Assembly: GCF_001612725.1 (NCBI RefSeq)
Contig: NZ_BDAZ01000061.1
Span: 1 to 64,000, forward strand
Origin: Nocardia anaemiae NBRC 100462
Lineage (GTDB): Bacteria > Actinomycetota > Actinomycetes > Mycobacteriales > Mycobacteriaceae
Reading direction: 5' to 3'
DNA length: 64,000 bases
A program made the translations under genes and the position numbers. Each line of letters starts with the position of its first letter. Positions within the stretch are counted from its first letter, which is position 1. A model generated the notes under the pieces. The model searched no databases. It was not told the origin of the DNA and saw only the letters and a program-made list of their open reading frames with translations. Below are positions 33,687 to 43,416 of this stretch, piece by piece.

Positions 33687-35363
33687 ATGGCTGAGTTCAT
33701 TTATCAGATGAAGAAGGTTCGCAAGGCGCACGGCGACAAGGTCGTGCTCGACGATGTCACCTTGAACTTCCTTCCCGGCGCGAAGATCGGCGTCGTCGGC
33801 CCCAATGGCGCGGGTAAATCCAGCGTGCTGAAGATCATGGCCGGACTGGACCAGCCGAATAACGGAGACGCCTTCCTCGCGCCGGGTGCCACAGTGGGCA
33901 TCCTGCAGCAGGAGCCGCCGCTGAACGAGGAGAAGACGGTCCGCGGCAATGTCGAGGAGGGCCTCGGCGAGGTCAAGGTGAAGCTGGATCGCTTCAACGA
34001 GATCGCCGAACTCATGGCCACCGACTACTCCGACGAGCTCATGGACGAAATGGGCAAACTGCAGGAGTACCTCGATCACGCCGATGCCTGGGATGTCGAC
34101 TCCCAGCTCGAGCAGGCCATGGACGCGCTGCGCTGCCCGCCGCCGGACGAGCCGGTCACCAACCTCTCCGGTGGTGAGCGCCGCCGCGTCGCGCTGTGCA
34201 AGCTGCTGCTCAGCAAGCCCGACCTGCTGCTGCTCGACGAACCGACCAACCACCTCGATGCCGAGAGCGTGCTGTGGCTCGAGCAGCATCTGGCCTCCTA
34301 CCAGGGCGCCGTCCTCGCCGTCACGCACGACCGCTACTTCCTCGACAATGTCGCCGAGTGGATCCTCGAACTCGACCGCGGTCGCGCCTACCCGTATGAG
34401 GGCAACTACTCCACCTACCTGGAGAAGAAGGCCCAGCGTCTCGAGGTCCAAGGCAAGAAGGATCAGAAGCTGCAGAAGCGGCTGAAGGAGGAGCTTGCCT
34501 GGGTGCGTTCCGGCGCCAAGGCTCGCCAGGCCAAGAACAAGGCTCGCCTCGGCCGGTACGAGGAGATGGCTGCCGAGGCCGAGAAGCACAGGAAGTTGGA
34601 CTTCGAGGAGATCCAGATCCCGGCGGGTCCGCGCCTGGGCAGTGTGGTCGTCGAGGTCGCACATCTGGACAAGGGCTTCGGCGATCGTCAGCTCATCAAG
34701 GATCTGTCGTTCACCTTGCCGCGCAACGGCATTGTCGGTGTCATCGGTCCGAACGGCGTCGGTAAGACCACGCTGTTCAAGACGATCGTCGGGCTCGAGT
34801 CGCCGGACAGCGGCGAGGTGAAGGTCGGCGAGACGGTCAAGCTGAGCTACGTCGACCAGAACCGCGCGGGCATCGACCCGAAGAAGAATGTGTGGCAGGT
34901 GGTTTCCGAGGGGCTGGACTTCATCGAGGTCGGCAACCAGGAGATGCCCTCGCGCGCCTACGTCAGCGCATTCGGCTTCAAGGGTCCGGATCAGCAGAAG
35001 CCCGCCGGGGTGCTCTCCGGTGGTGAGCGCAACCGCCTGAACCTGGCGCTCACCCTCAAGCAGGGCGGCAATCTGATCCTGCTCGACGAGCCGACCAACG
35101 ACCTCGACGTGGAAACGCTGAGCTCGCTGGAGAACGCGCTCGAGCAGTTCCCGGGCTGCGCCGTGGTCATCTCGCACGACCGCTGGTTCCTCGACCGCAC
35201 CTGCACCCACATCCTGGCGTGGGAAGGTGACAACGACAACGAGGCCAAGTGGTTCTGGTTCGAGGGCAACTTCGAGGCATACGAGGCCAACAAGATCGAG
35301 CGCCTCGGCCCGGAGGCGGCCCGCCCGCACCGGGTGACACACCGCAAGCTCACCCGCGACTGA
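33687..35363 (+). CDS. ettA: Energy-dependent translational throttle protein EttA (ABC-F)
   Basis: A 558-residue soluble ABC-F protein with two ATPase domains. Domain 1 has GPNGAGKSS, LSGGERRRVALC and LLLLDEPTNHLD. Domain 2 has GPNGVGKTT, LSGGERNRLNLAL and LILLDEPTNDLD. The linker between them is the basic P-site tRNA-interaction motif region (EKKAQRLEVQGKKDQKLQKR). There is no membrane segment. EttA binds the ribosomal E site and gates the first elongation step according to ATP/ADP ratio. It corresponds to Rv2477c in the conserved block and precedes gdh. Confidence 0.95.
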   Translation: MAEFIYQMKKVRKAHGDKVVLDDVTLNFLPGAKIGVVGPNGAGKSSVLKIMAGLDQPNNGDAFLAPGATVGILQQEPPLNEEKTVRGNVEEGLGEVKVKLDRFNEIAELMATDYSDELMDEMGKLQEYLDHADAWDVDSQLEQAMDALRCPPPDEPVTNLSGGERRRVALCKLLLSKPDLLLLDEPTNHLDAESVLWLEQHLASYQGAVLAVTHDRYFLDNVAEWILELDRGRAYPYEGNYSTYLEKKAQRLEVQGKKDQKLQKRLKEELAWVRSGAKARQAKNKARLGRYEEMAAEAEKHRKLDFEEIQIPAGPRLGSVVVEVAHLDKGFGDRQLIKDLSFTLPRNGIVGVIGPNGVGKTTLFKTIVGLESPDSGEVKVGETVKLSYVDQNRAGIDPKKNVWQVVSEGLDFIEVGNQEMPSRAYVSAFGFKGPDQQKPAGVLSGGERNRLNLALTLKQGGNLILLDEPTNDLDVETLSSLENALEQFPGCAVVISHDRWFLDRTCTHILAWEGDNDNEAKWFWFEGNFEAYEANKIERLGPEAARPHRVTHRKLTRD

Positions 35364-35976
35364 GTCCGGCGTCCCGCGGGGCGGTTGCCGTGTGCGACTG
35401 TCCCGTCGGGTGAGCCGAACGGGGTCGCTCTCTCGGGCCGCCCCACCATATTTCGGCGAAGGGGAAGCAGCGGATAGGGCCGGGTTGCATGCTCCTCGCG
35501 GAGGTAGCAGGCGCAGTCCGAGCTACCCATGATCCCTACTGCCCGGACACCCTCCGGCACCGAGCCGCCGCACCGGGTTGCGGACCGCGGCCGAGGCGAT
35601 GACATCTGTGCATGACGACGTCGTACGGTCGTTCTGCCGAAGGAATTGCGGCGAAGGCGCACCGCGCGGCGTCTTCATCGAAGGAAATACGGTCGACACA
35701 CGCCCTTCCAAAGATCTGACTATGGTGGGTTACGTGCATGCGCAGGCGCAGTCCGGGCATTGGGTCGCTACCACCGCGATTGCGTCTACCTGACGTCGCC
35801 GGTCCGATCGGGTGCTGTGCCGAGACCATCGACCTCGGCAATCAAGCGGCGAACGCTGCGGTTCGGTGAACACCCTGCATTTAGAAGGGATTTCACCCAC
35901 GCGTCAGCATGGCACAGCTACTCTCGGACCGGCGTCACTTTGTTGCGGAACCGAATCCGAGGGAGTTGGCGAAAAA
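35364..35976 (+). other. Long intergenic region upstream of gdh
   Basis: 613 bp without a gene that I can support. Short open frames occur on both strands but none has family features. A bulged hairpin is visible near 35487-35507 (TGCT..CCTC against GGAGG..AGCA), about 125 bp after ettA, possibly a terminator. The gdh promoter and any long 5' leader must lie here. Confidence 0.4.
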
Positions 35977-38900
35977 ATGACGGTCTCGTCCGAATTGTCC
36001 AGCGCGGCGTGGGCCGCGAGTTTGCCGCAGTCGCTGCGCGGCGAACTCGCAACCCTCGAGGAGGCGTATTTCCGCCACGTCGACGCGGGCGATGTGGACT
36101 GCGCGATCACCGGGATCACCCAGATCTTCCGGCGGCATATGGAACTCGCGATGACTCGCCCGGTCGGGCGGGCGCTGGTGCGGGTCTACCACCCCGACGA
36201 CGGCTCCGGGCTCGGCGCCGCGGTGCAGTTGGTCACCGACGATATGTCGCTATTGGTGGAGTCGATCACCTCGTCGCTGAGCCGAATGGGCGTCAGCGTG
36301 AGCGAGGTAATCCACCCGATCTTCGAGGTGACGCGCGATCCGGACGGACGGCTGACCAGCGCGGCACCGCACGAGGTCGACAGCAACGGCACCGACGGCA
36401 TGCGCGAATCGTGGATGCACCTGCAACTGCACCCGTCGACCAGTGCGGCCCTGCTGGACCGGATCGAGCAGTCCATGCCGGATGTGGTCGCGGATGTGCG
36501 TCAGGTGATCGGCGATACCGAGGCCATCAAGCAGGTGCAGAGCAAGCTGGCCGATGAGCTGGAGATGGCGGCGAAATCCGGGCATGCGCCGTTCTCCGAT
36601 ACCGATCTGATCGATACCGCGAATCTGTTGCGCTGGTTGGCCAGTGGCAATTTCACCGTGCTCGGCTATGCGCGTTATCAGCTCAGCGCCGATGAGGGCC
36701 AGACGCTCTCGAACCCGCTGCCCGGTACCTGCCTCGGCGTGCTGCGCCCTGATGTCGGCACCGACTTCCGGGTGCCGATCAACGCAGGCGACGGCCCGCT
36801 GCTCATGCTCACCCAGGGCCTGGTGCCCGCCACCGTGCACCGCTCGGTATACCCGTACTTCGTCGGCGTCGCCGACTTCGACGAGTCCGGCACCATCGTC
36901 GGCGAGCACCTGTTCATCGGTGTCTTCACGGTTACCGCGGTGCACGAGAACGTCTTGGATATACCGGTGATCGAGCGTCGGGTGCGCTCGGTGATCGAGG
37001 AGAGCGGCTTCGATCTGGATTCGTTCTCCGGGCAGGCCATGCTCGAGGTGATCCAGTCGTTCCCGCGCACCGAACTGTTCTCCTCCGATGCCGAGACCAT
37101 GCGTCGCACCGCGACCGCGGTGCTGAATGTCGGTCTGCGCCGACAGGTTCGGCTGTTCCTGCGCTCGGACAGCTACGGCCGGTTCGTCGCGTGCCTGGTC
37201 TATCTGCCCCGGGATCGCTACACCACGCGGGTGCGGCTGGAGATGCAGGAAATCCTGGTGCGCGAACTGGGCGGTGTCTCCATCGACTACTCGGCGCGGG
37301 TCAGCGAAAGTGAGCTGGCCAGTGTGTATTTCACGGTGCGCATGCCGGAGTCCGAGCTCGGGGTGCCACGCGAGTCGATGGCCCAGGCCGATACCTCAGA
37401 GGCCAATCGGCTGCGCATCCAGAACCTGCTCGCCGAGGCGACGCACACCTGGGACGACCGCCTCAACGATGCGGTGAACACCTCGACCGTGCTGGATCCC
37501 GGCGTCGTACAGCGCTACGGCGATGCCTTCCCGGAGGCGTACAAACAGGATTTCGCCGCCGAGCGCGCACTGGCCGACGTGGTCCGGCTGGAGGGCCTCG
37601 CAGCGGGCTCCATCGACCAATACTTGTATCGCCGTGCTGATTCGGTGCCGGGTTCGTGGCGGTTCACCCTCTACATCGGCGGCAGCGGCATCTCGCTGAG
37701 CCAGGTGCTGCCGGTGCTGCAGAGCCTCGGTGTCGAGGTGGTCGACGAGCGGCCATATCAGATTCTGTTGGATCCGGTAGTCGGTGATGAGGGCGGGGAA
37801 CGCTGGATCTACGACTTCGGCCTGCTGGCCCGCCCGGAGCTGCTGCGCAGCTCGCTGGACCGGGATCTGGACGCGGAACTGCTGGAGTCCTCGGCCAGAG
37901 CCGATGCGCTGGAATCGGAGGAGCGTGGGCTGCACGATCGGTTCACCGAGGCCTTCGAAGCGGTCTGGTTCGGCCGTGCCGAAGCCGACGGGCTCAATGA
38001 ACTCGTGCTGCGCGCCCGGCTGACCTGGCGCACGGTATCGATCCTGCGGATGTACGCGAAGTACCTGCAGCAGGCCGACTTCCCGTACAGCCAGGCGAAT
38101 ATCACCAGGGTGCTGCTCGCCTACCCGGATATCGCGCGGCTGTTCGTCGATCTGTTCGCGGCGCGGTTCGATCCGGATACCGAATCGGCCGAGCATGCCG
38201 CGGAATTGGAGACCCGGGTGCGCGGCCGCATCGATGAGGTCGTCAGCTTGGATGCCGACCGGATTCTGCGTGCCATCCTGTCGCTGGTCAAGGCGACGCT
38301 GCGGACGAACTACTACGTGACCGATGCCAAGGGCAATCCGCGCGGATACATCTCGGTAAAGGTGGAACCGCGCGAAATCGCCGAATTGCCCAAGCCGAAG
38401 CCGCAATTCGAGATCTTCGTGTACTCGCCGCGGGTCGAAGGTGTGCATCTGCGCTTCGGTCCGGTGGCCCGAGGCGGGTTGCGCTGGTCGGACCGGCTGG
38501 AGGATTTCCGCACCGAGATCCTGGGCCTGGTGAAGGCGCAGGCGGTGAAGAACGCGGTCATCGTGCCGGTCGGTGCCAAGGGGGGATTCGTGGTGAAGCA
38601 GCCGCCCGCGGCCACCGGTGATCCGACCGCGGATCGGCAGGCGCTCGGCGCGGAGGGCGTCGAGTGCTATCGGACCTTCATTTCCGGCCTGCTCGATGTC
38701 ACCGACAACGTCGACCGCGCGACCGGTGCGGTACTGCCGCCCGCGCGGGTGATCCGTCGCGACGGCGATGACACCTACCTGGTGGTCGCCGCCGATAAGG
38801 GCACCGCGACCTTCTCCGATATCGCCAATGATGTGGCCCAGCGCTACGGGTTCTGGCTCGGTGACGCATTCGCCTCGGGTGGTTCGGCGGGCTACGACCA

Positions 38901-40914
38901 CAAGGCGATGGGTATTACCGCCAAGGGCGCGTGGGAGAGCGTGAAACGCCACTTCCAGGAAATGGATATCGACACCCAGACCACCGATTTCACCGTGGTC
39001 GGCGTCGGCGATATGAGTGGCGATGTGTTCGGCAACGGCATGCTGCTGTCCGAGCACATCCGACTGGTCGCGGCCTTCGACCACCGGCACATCTTCCTGG
39101 ATCCGGAACCCGATTCGGCGACCTCGTTCCGGGAGCGGCAGCGGATGTTCGCACTGCCGCGCTCGTCCTGGGCCGATTACGACACCTCGCTGATCAGCAC
39201 CGGCGGTGGCGTCTGGGATCGCACCGTGAAGTCGGTGCCGATCAGTCCGCAGGCCCGAAAGGCCTTGGGGCTGGCCGACGATGTGGTCGCGCTGTCGCCG
39301 CCGGAACTGGTGCGGGCGATCCTGCTCGCGCCGGTGCAGCTGCTGTGGAACGGCGGCATCGGCACCTACATCAAGGCGAGTACCGAGACCAATGCCGAGG
39401 TCGGCGACAAGTCCAATGACGCGGTGCGCGTCAATGGAAATCAGCTGCGGGTCAAGGTGATCGGTGAGGGCGGCAATCTGGGTGCGACCGCGCTCGGCCG
39501 AATCGAGTTCTGCCGCAACGGCGGCAAGATGAACACCGACGCACTGGACAACTCGGCCGGTGTCGATTGCTCCGACCACGAGGTCAATATCAAGGTGCTG
39601 CTCGACGGCGTGGTCAGCGCGGGCGTGCTGCCCGAGGCCGAACGCAATCCGCTGCTCGCCTCGATGACCGATGAAGTCGCCCAGATGGTGTTGCAGGACA
39701 ACGTCTCCCAGAACTTCCTGATGGGCATCTCCCGGGCCGAGGCACCCCGGATGCTGAATGTGCACCAGCGGCTCATCGAAGATCTGGAGGCGCGGCGCGG
39801 GGTGGATCGCGAGCTCGAGGCGCTGCCCTCGGACGTGGAGATCAAGCACAGGCTCGAGGAGGGCACCGGCCTCGCCTCGCCGGAATTGTCCAATCTCATG
39901 GCGCATGTGAAGCTTTCGCTCAAGGCCGATCTGCTCGAAACCGATCTGCCGGATATCGCCTACTTCGCCACCCGGCTGTCGGAGTACTTCCCGACGCCGT
40001 TGCGCGAGCGTTTCGGCACCGCCATCAAGCGGCACCGGCTGCGTCGAGAGATCACCACCACCATGGTGGTGAACGAGATGGTCGACTACGGCGGCATCTC
40101 CTACGCCCATCGGCTGAACGAGGAGATCGGCGCCAGTTCGACCGACGCGGTGCGCGCATTCGCGGCCGCCAGCGAGATCTTCGATCTGCACGAGATGTGG
40201 GCGCGGATCCGGGCCACCGATGTCGCGGTGTCGGTGCGCGACGAACTCGAGCTGGAGACCAAGCGGACACTGGACCGCGCCTCGCGCTGGTTGCTGAGCA
40301 ACCGCCCGCAGCCGATCGCGGTCGGCGCGGAGATCAATCGATACAGCCGGGGCGTGCGGGAACTGGCGCCGAAGGTGCCCGGCTGGCTGCGCGGCCATCA
40401 CGTCTCGACGCTGACCGATCAGTCGGCCGAAGTGATCGCCCGTGGCGCGCCGACCGACCTCGCCACCGAGGTCTTCGGGCTGCTGAATCTGTTCCCGCTG
40501 CTCGATGTGTTGGATATCGCAGATATCACCGATCGCGACGGTGACGAGGTCGGCTCGCTGTACTACGCGCTCAACGATCACCTCAAGATCGATTGGCTGT
40601 TGCAGGCGGTCAGCCACCTGGAACGCGGCGATCGCTGGCATGCGCTGGCCCGGCTCGCACTGCGCGACGATATGTACGGATCGCTGCGCTCGCTGACCCT
40701 CGACGTGCTCTCCGCGGGCGACCCCGAGGAGACAGCGGACGAGAAGATTGCATACTGGGAGTCGAAAAACCAGTCCCGGCTCGGGCGCGCTCGGGCCGCG
40801 CTGTCGGAGTTGTTCGAGTCCGGAACCCACGATCTCGCCACGCTGTCGGTTGCGGCGCGGCAAGTGCGAAGCATGGTGAGCGGGGTGGGCGCTCAATCGG
40901 AGGTACCGCGTTGA
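35977..40914 (+). CDS. gdh: NAD-specific glutamate dehydrogenase, large (180-kDa) class
   Basis: A 1645-residue enzyme, the expected size for the L_180 GDH class (Rv2476c type). The N-terminal 700 residues hold ACT-like regulatory repeats. The catalytic core has GPVARGGLRWSDRLEDFRTE, AVKNAVIVPVGAKGGFVVK with the substrate lysine, and VGVGDMSGDVFGNGML, followed by a long helical C-terminal region. It interconverts glutamate and 2-oxoglutarate plus NH4+. ATG 35977 has GGGAG about 11 nt upstream. In mycobacteria the orthologue is inhibited by GarA; that cannot be judged here. It is translationally coupled to the thioesterase gene. Confidence 0.93.
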   Translation: MTVSSELSSAAWAASLPQSLRGELATLEEAYFRHVDAGDVDCAITGITQIFRRHMELAMTRPVGRALVRVYHPDDGSGLGAAVQLVTDDMSLLVESITSSLSRMGVSVSEVIHPIFEVTRDPDGRLTSAAPHEVDSNGTDGMRESWMHLQLHPSTSAALLDRIEQSMPDVVADVRQVIGDTEAIKQVQSKLADELEMAAKSGHAPFSDTDLIDTANLLRWLASGNFTVLGYARYQLSADEGQTLSNPLPGTCLGVLRPDVGTDFRVPINAGDGPLLMLTQGLVPATVHRSVYPYFVGVADFDESGTIVGEHLFIGVFTVTAVHENVLDIPVIERRVRSVIEESGFDLDSFSGQAMLEVIQSFPRTELFSSDAETMRRTATAVLNVGLRRQVRLFLRSDSYGRFVACLVYLPRDRYTTRVRLEMQEILVRELGGVSIDYSARVSESELASVYFTVRMPESELGVPRESMAQADTSEANRLRIQNLLAEATHTWDDRLNDAVNTSTVLDPGVVQRYGDAFPEAYKQDFAAERALADVVRLEGLAAGSIDQYLYRRADSVPGSWRFTLYIGGSGISLSQVLPVLQSLGVEVVDERPYQILLDPVVGDEGGERWIYDFGLLARPELLRSSLDRDLDAELLESSARADALESEERGLHDRFTEAFEAVWFGRAEADGLNELVLRARLTWRTVSILRMYAKYLQQADFPYSQANITRVLLAYPDIARLFVDLFAARFDPDTESAEHAAELETRVRGRIDEVVSLDADRILRAILSLVKATLRTNYYVTDAKGNPRGYISVKVEPREIAELPKPKPQFEIFVYSPRVEGVHLRFGPVARGGLRWSDRLEDFRTEILGLVKAQAVKNAVIVPVGAKGGFVVKQPPAATGDPTADRQALGAEGVECYRTFISGLLDVTDNVDRATGAVLPPARVIRRDGDDTYLVVAADKGTATFSDIANDVAQRYGFWLGDAFASGGSAGYDHKAMGITAKGAWESVKRHFQEMDIDTQTTDFTVVGVGDMSGDVFGNGMLLSEHIRLVAAFDHRHIFLDPEPDSATSFRERQRMFALPRSSWADYDTSLISTGGGVWDRTVKSVPISPQARKALGLADDVVALSPPELVRAILLAPVQLLWNGGIGTYIKASTETNAEVGDKSNDAVRVNGNQLRVKVIGEGGNLGATALGRIEFCRNGGKMNTDALDNSAGVDCSDHEVNIKVLLDGVVSAGVLPEAERNPLLASMTDEVAQMVLQDNVSQNFLMGISRAEAPRMLNVHQRLIEDLEARRGVDRELEALPSDVEIKHRLEEGTGLASPELSNLMAHVKLSLKADLLETDLPDIAYFATRLSEYFPTPLRERFGTAIKRHRLRREITTTMVVNEMVDYGGISYAHRLNEEIGASSTDAVRAFAAASEIFDLHEMWARIRATDVAVSVRDELELETKRTLDRASRWLLSNRPQPIAVGAEINRYSRGVRELAPKVPGWLRGHHVSTLTDQSAEVIARGAPTDLATEVFGLLNLFPLLDVLDIADITDRDGDEVGSLYYALNDHLKIDWLLQAVSHLERGDRWHALARLALRDDMYGSLRSLTLDVLSAGDPEETADEKIAYWESKNQSRLGRARAALSELFESGTHDLATLSVAARQVRSMVSGVGAQSEVPR

Positions 40915-41378
40915 CCAGTTCGCTGAACGGTAATGGCAGAGCGCTTGGTGGCAGTCTGCTGCTGCCCAAGCGCTTCCACGCCAAGGTAGACGTCAGGTGG
41001 TCGGACATGGACGTGTTCCAGCACGTCAACCATGCCCGCATGGTGACGCTGCTGGAGGAGGCGCGGATTCCGTGGCTGTTCGAGGACGGACGCCCGACCG
41101 CGCCATTGCGCGAGGGCTGTGTGCTGGCGGACCTGCGGGTCCGCTACCGCGGCCAGCTGCGTCACGAGGACACGCCGCTCGATATCGCCATGTGGATCGA
41201 GCAGCTGCGCGCGGTCGACTTCACCATCGGTTACGAGGTCCGCGCCAATGGCGCGGACCCGGACTCGCCGCCCGCGGTGGTCGCCTCGACTCAGATCGCG
41301 GCCTTCGATATGCGCTCGCAGCGGCTGCGTCGGCTCACCGACTCCGAACGTGATTACCTCGCCGAGTGGAGAGAGTGA
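40911..41378 (+). CDS. Acyl-CoA thioesterase, hotdog fold (Rv2475c-like)
   Basis: A 155-residue 4-hydroxybenzoyl-CoA-type thioesterase. The typical VRWSDMDVFQHVNHARMVTL (Asp and His of the active site) is followed by LREGCVLADLRVRYRGQL. The start is TTG 40911, overlapping the gdh stop by 4 nt, with GGAGG 8 nt upstream. It hydrolyses acyl-CoA; the chain length is unknown. Position and order match Rv2475c. Confidence 0.88.
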   Translation: MTSSLNGNGRALGGSLLLPKRFHAKVDVRWSDMDVFQHVNHARMVTLLEEARIPWLFEDGRPTAPLREGCVLADLRVRYRGQLRHEDTPLDIAMWIEQLRAVDFTIGYEVRANGADPDSPPAVVASTQIAAFDMRSQRLRRLTDSERDYLAEWRE

Positions 41379-41508
41379 CAGCGGGGCGAATCGACTCGCC
41401 GAGTTGTGGTGGCCGATCGGGCGGGCGTGTCGGGCTCGATCGGTGGCCGTGGTGGAATGGTCGTGTGGTGGCTGAATCCGGTTGCGGCGCAAAGATGGTG
41501 GCGCGTTG

Positions 41509-42174
41509 ATGTCGGGGCAGCGGGTGCTCGATGTTTCCGATCCCGCCGAGCGGGAGAATCTCGCGACGTTTCTGACTCGGGCGGTGCGCTTGGACCCCGC
41601 GGCGGTGGTGCGTATGCGCCGTCGCGGGGAGCGCTATGTATCCGCTTGGGTGGCAACGGGTTTCGAGGCGCTCGCGGTGCGCACCGTGGTCGCCGAACTC
41701 GGCGTCGACGATGTCACCGTCGGTGCCGATCTGGTGCTGGCCGGGTTGCCCTCCGGTAGTCCGATCGATCTCGGCTACTCGATGGATTCGGCATGGCGCG
41801 GTGCGCTGCCGCCGGATGTCGGTTTCGAACATGTCGACGATGTGCCCGCGCGCACCCTGGTCGAACTCGCCGAACAGGGCGCGGCACTGGCCAAGGAGCA
41901 CGGCAGCAATCACGGCCCGCCCGCCTCGCTGCTGGACCAGACGGTGCTCACGGTGTCCGCGGCGCAGGTTCAGGTGCAGGTCCCGATGCGGGTCGTATTC
42001 GCCCTCACCGCAATGGATTTCATTCCGCACTCCGGCGATAAGGCCGATCCGCGCCGCATCCCGGCCACCGAGATCGTCCGGGTCCGCGCCACCAAGACCT
42101 GGCTGCGAATCGATGCCCGGTACGGATCCGTCGCTCGCCGTCAAGGTGGCGGCATCCCGCTCACTCCCAGCTAG
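41509..42174 (+). CDS. Conserved hypothetical protein (Rv2474c-like)
   Basis: A 221-residue soluble protein without a known domain that I can name. Features: an N-terminal LDVSDPAERENLATFLTRAV, central LVELAEQGAALAKEHGSNHG and PPASLLDQTVLTVS, and a C-terminal RVRATKTWLRIDARYGSV. It lies where Rv2474c lies in M. tuberculosis. ATG 41509 was chosen; an upstream in-frame start at 41482 would overlap no other gene. The function is unknown. Confidence 0.75.
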   Translation: MSGQRVLDVSDPAERENLATFLTRAVRLDPAAVVRMRRRGERYVSAWVATGFEALAVRTVVAELGVDDVTVGADLVLAGLPSGSPIDLGYSMDSAWRGALPPDVGFEHVDDVPARTLVELAEQGAALAKEHGSNHGPPASLLDQTVLTVSAAQVQVQVPMRVVFALTAMDFIPHSGDKADPRRIPATEIVRVRATKTWLRIDARYGSVARRQGGGIPLTPS

Positions 42175-42263
42175 TGCCGTGCCCAGATAGCTTCTGCCGT
42201 ATTGCTGTGTGGGGCCTGGGTTCCGTCGAACGTAGTCGAATGGTCTCGACGGTGGCGTGGGAG

Positions 42264-42584
42264 TCAGGTCACGCCGAGCAGACGCAGGACGGCTGTGGTG
42301 GCTGCGGCGGCGAGGATCACCACGAGCATGGGCTGGTTGCGCCAGGCCAGCAGTCCGCCGACGAGAACGCCTGCGGGGAGGGCGAATCCGATATTGCCGG
42401 AGCCGGTGGGCAGGGTCGTGATGGCGACCATGGCGGCTAGTAGGACCACCGCGCCGATTTCCAGGAGCTTGGTCGCCCGCTCCGGGAAGCGAATGCGGTT
42501 GCGCAGGGCGGGGCCCGACGAACGGAAGGCGTACGTTCCCGCGGAGAGTGCCGACATGGCCACCAGCAGGATCGGGGTATTCAC
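42264..42584 (-). CDS. azlD: Branched-chain amino acid transport protein AzlD
   Basis: A 106-residue membrane protein with three to four hydrophobic segments: ILLVAMSALSAGTYAFR, KLLEIGAVVLLAAMVAITTL and MLVVILAAAATTAVLRLLGV. This is the small AzlD subunit that partners AzlC in branched-chain amino-acid (or azaleucine) export. GTG 42584 is preceded by AGAGGGG. The gap to azlC is 49 bp. Confidence 0.85.
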   Translation of the reverse strand: MNTPILLVAMSALSAGTYAFRSSGPALRNRIRFPERATKLLEIGAVVLLAAMVAITTLPTGSGNIGFALPAGVLVGGLLAWRNQPMLVVILAAAATTAVLRLLGVT

Positions 42585-42633
42585 ACCTGCGCCCCTCTCG
42601 GTTCTTTCCGGACTGTTTTCGTGTTTCGCCCGA

Positions 42634-43341
42634 TCATGCGGTTTGCGTTCCGGAGGAGCCCGGCTCCTCGTCGTGCTGTTCGGTCGACATCGCGAACAAG
42701 AGCCCGGAAAGGGCAACCAGCACAGGCATTCCCGCGGGTAGAAACGGTGCGCTCGCCACGGCGGCGACGGCCCCGATGAGTGCGGCGCGCAATGTGCCGC
42801 GTGCCCGGAGTGCGGGCATGATCAGCGCCAACAGCACCGCCGGGAATACCGCGTCCAGCCCGATCGCACCGGTATCGGGCACCACCGTGCCGATCAGCGC
42901 GCCGATCGCCGCACCACCCGGCCAGGCGACGAGCACACCCAACCCGCTCACCCAATACGCGGCCCGCCGACGGGCCACGTCGGGTTGGGCCAGCGCCAGC
43001 GCGACGGATTCGTCGTTCATCACGTGCACGCCGATGCGCCGCCGCCATCCGGTGCCGACCACATCGGGCACCGACAGCCCATACGGCAGATGCCGGGCAT
43101 TGACCAGCAGTCCGGCCAGTACCGCGGCGATCGGGCTACCACCGGCGGCCATGATCCCGATGAACAGGAACTCCGCACCGCCCGCGAGCACCACGATGCC
43201 GAGCACAATCGGTACCCAGAGCGGAAATCCGGAGGTGACCGCGGTCGCGCCGTAGGAAACACCGATCAGCCCGACCGCGAGCAGTACCGCCGCGATCCCG
43301 GCGAGTGTGTCCCGATCGAGTGTTCGCCATATCGAACGCAT
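42634..43341 (-). CDS. azlC: Branched-chain amino acid transport protein AzlC
   Basis: A 235-residue membrane protein of the AzlC family: LAVGLIGVSYGATAVTSGFP, GGAEFLFIGIMAAGGSPIAAV and LVNARHLPYGLS (family signature), with about six to eight hydrophobic segments. It forms an exporter with AzlD. ATG 43341 (MRSIWRTLDRDTL) matches the family start and is 7 nt from a CACTAT -10; ATG 43359 is an alternative. It is divergent from an XRE-cupin regulator, a standard azlCD arrangement. Confidence 0.86.
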   Translation of the reverse strand: MRSIWRTLDRDTLAGIAAVLLAVGLIGVSYGATAVTSGFPLWVPIVLGIVVLAGGAEFLFIGIMAAGGSPIAAVLAGLLVNARHLPYGLSVPDVVGTGWRRRIGVHVMNDESVALALAQPDVARRRAAYWVSGLGVLVAWPGGAAIGALIGTVVPDTGAIGLDAVFPAVLLALIMPALRARGTLRAALIGAVAAVASAPFLPAGMPVLVALSGLLFAMSTEQHDEEPGSSGTQTA

Positions 43342-43416
43342 GTAGCTTATAGTGAACATGGCGGGACGATTCGTCAATATGGTTCTCTGTTGAGCAGCTA
43401 CTCGACGGGAGCGGAA

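Noticed and set aside
33318..35342. Open frame antisense to ettA and the ssb-like gene.
   Set aside because: The sense strand has full ABC-F motifs; the antisense product shows only Leu/Val-rich translation of reversed codons.
37396..40896. Very long open frame antisense to gdh (over 1100 codons).
   Set aside because: It mirrors the codon structure of gdh; GC-rich third positions leave the opposite frame free of stops. The composition is low in hydrophobic order and rich in Arg/His/Gln, and there is no ribosome site or domain.
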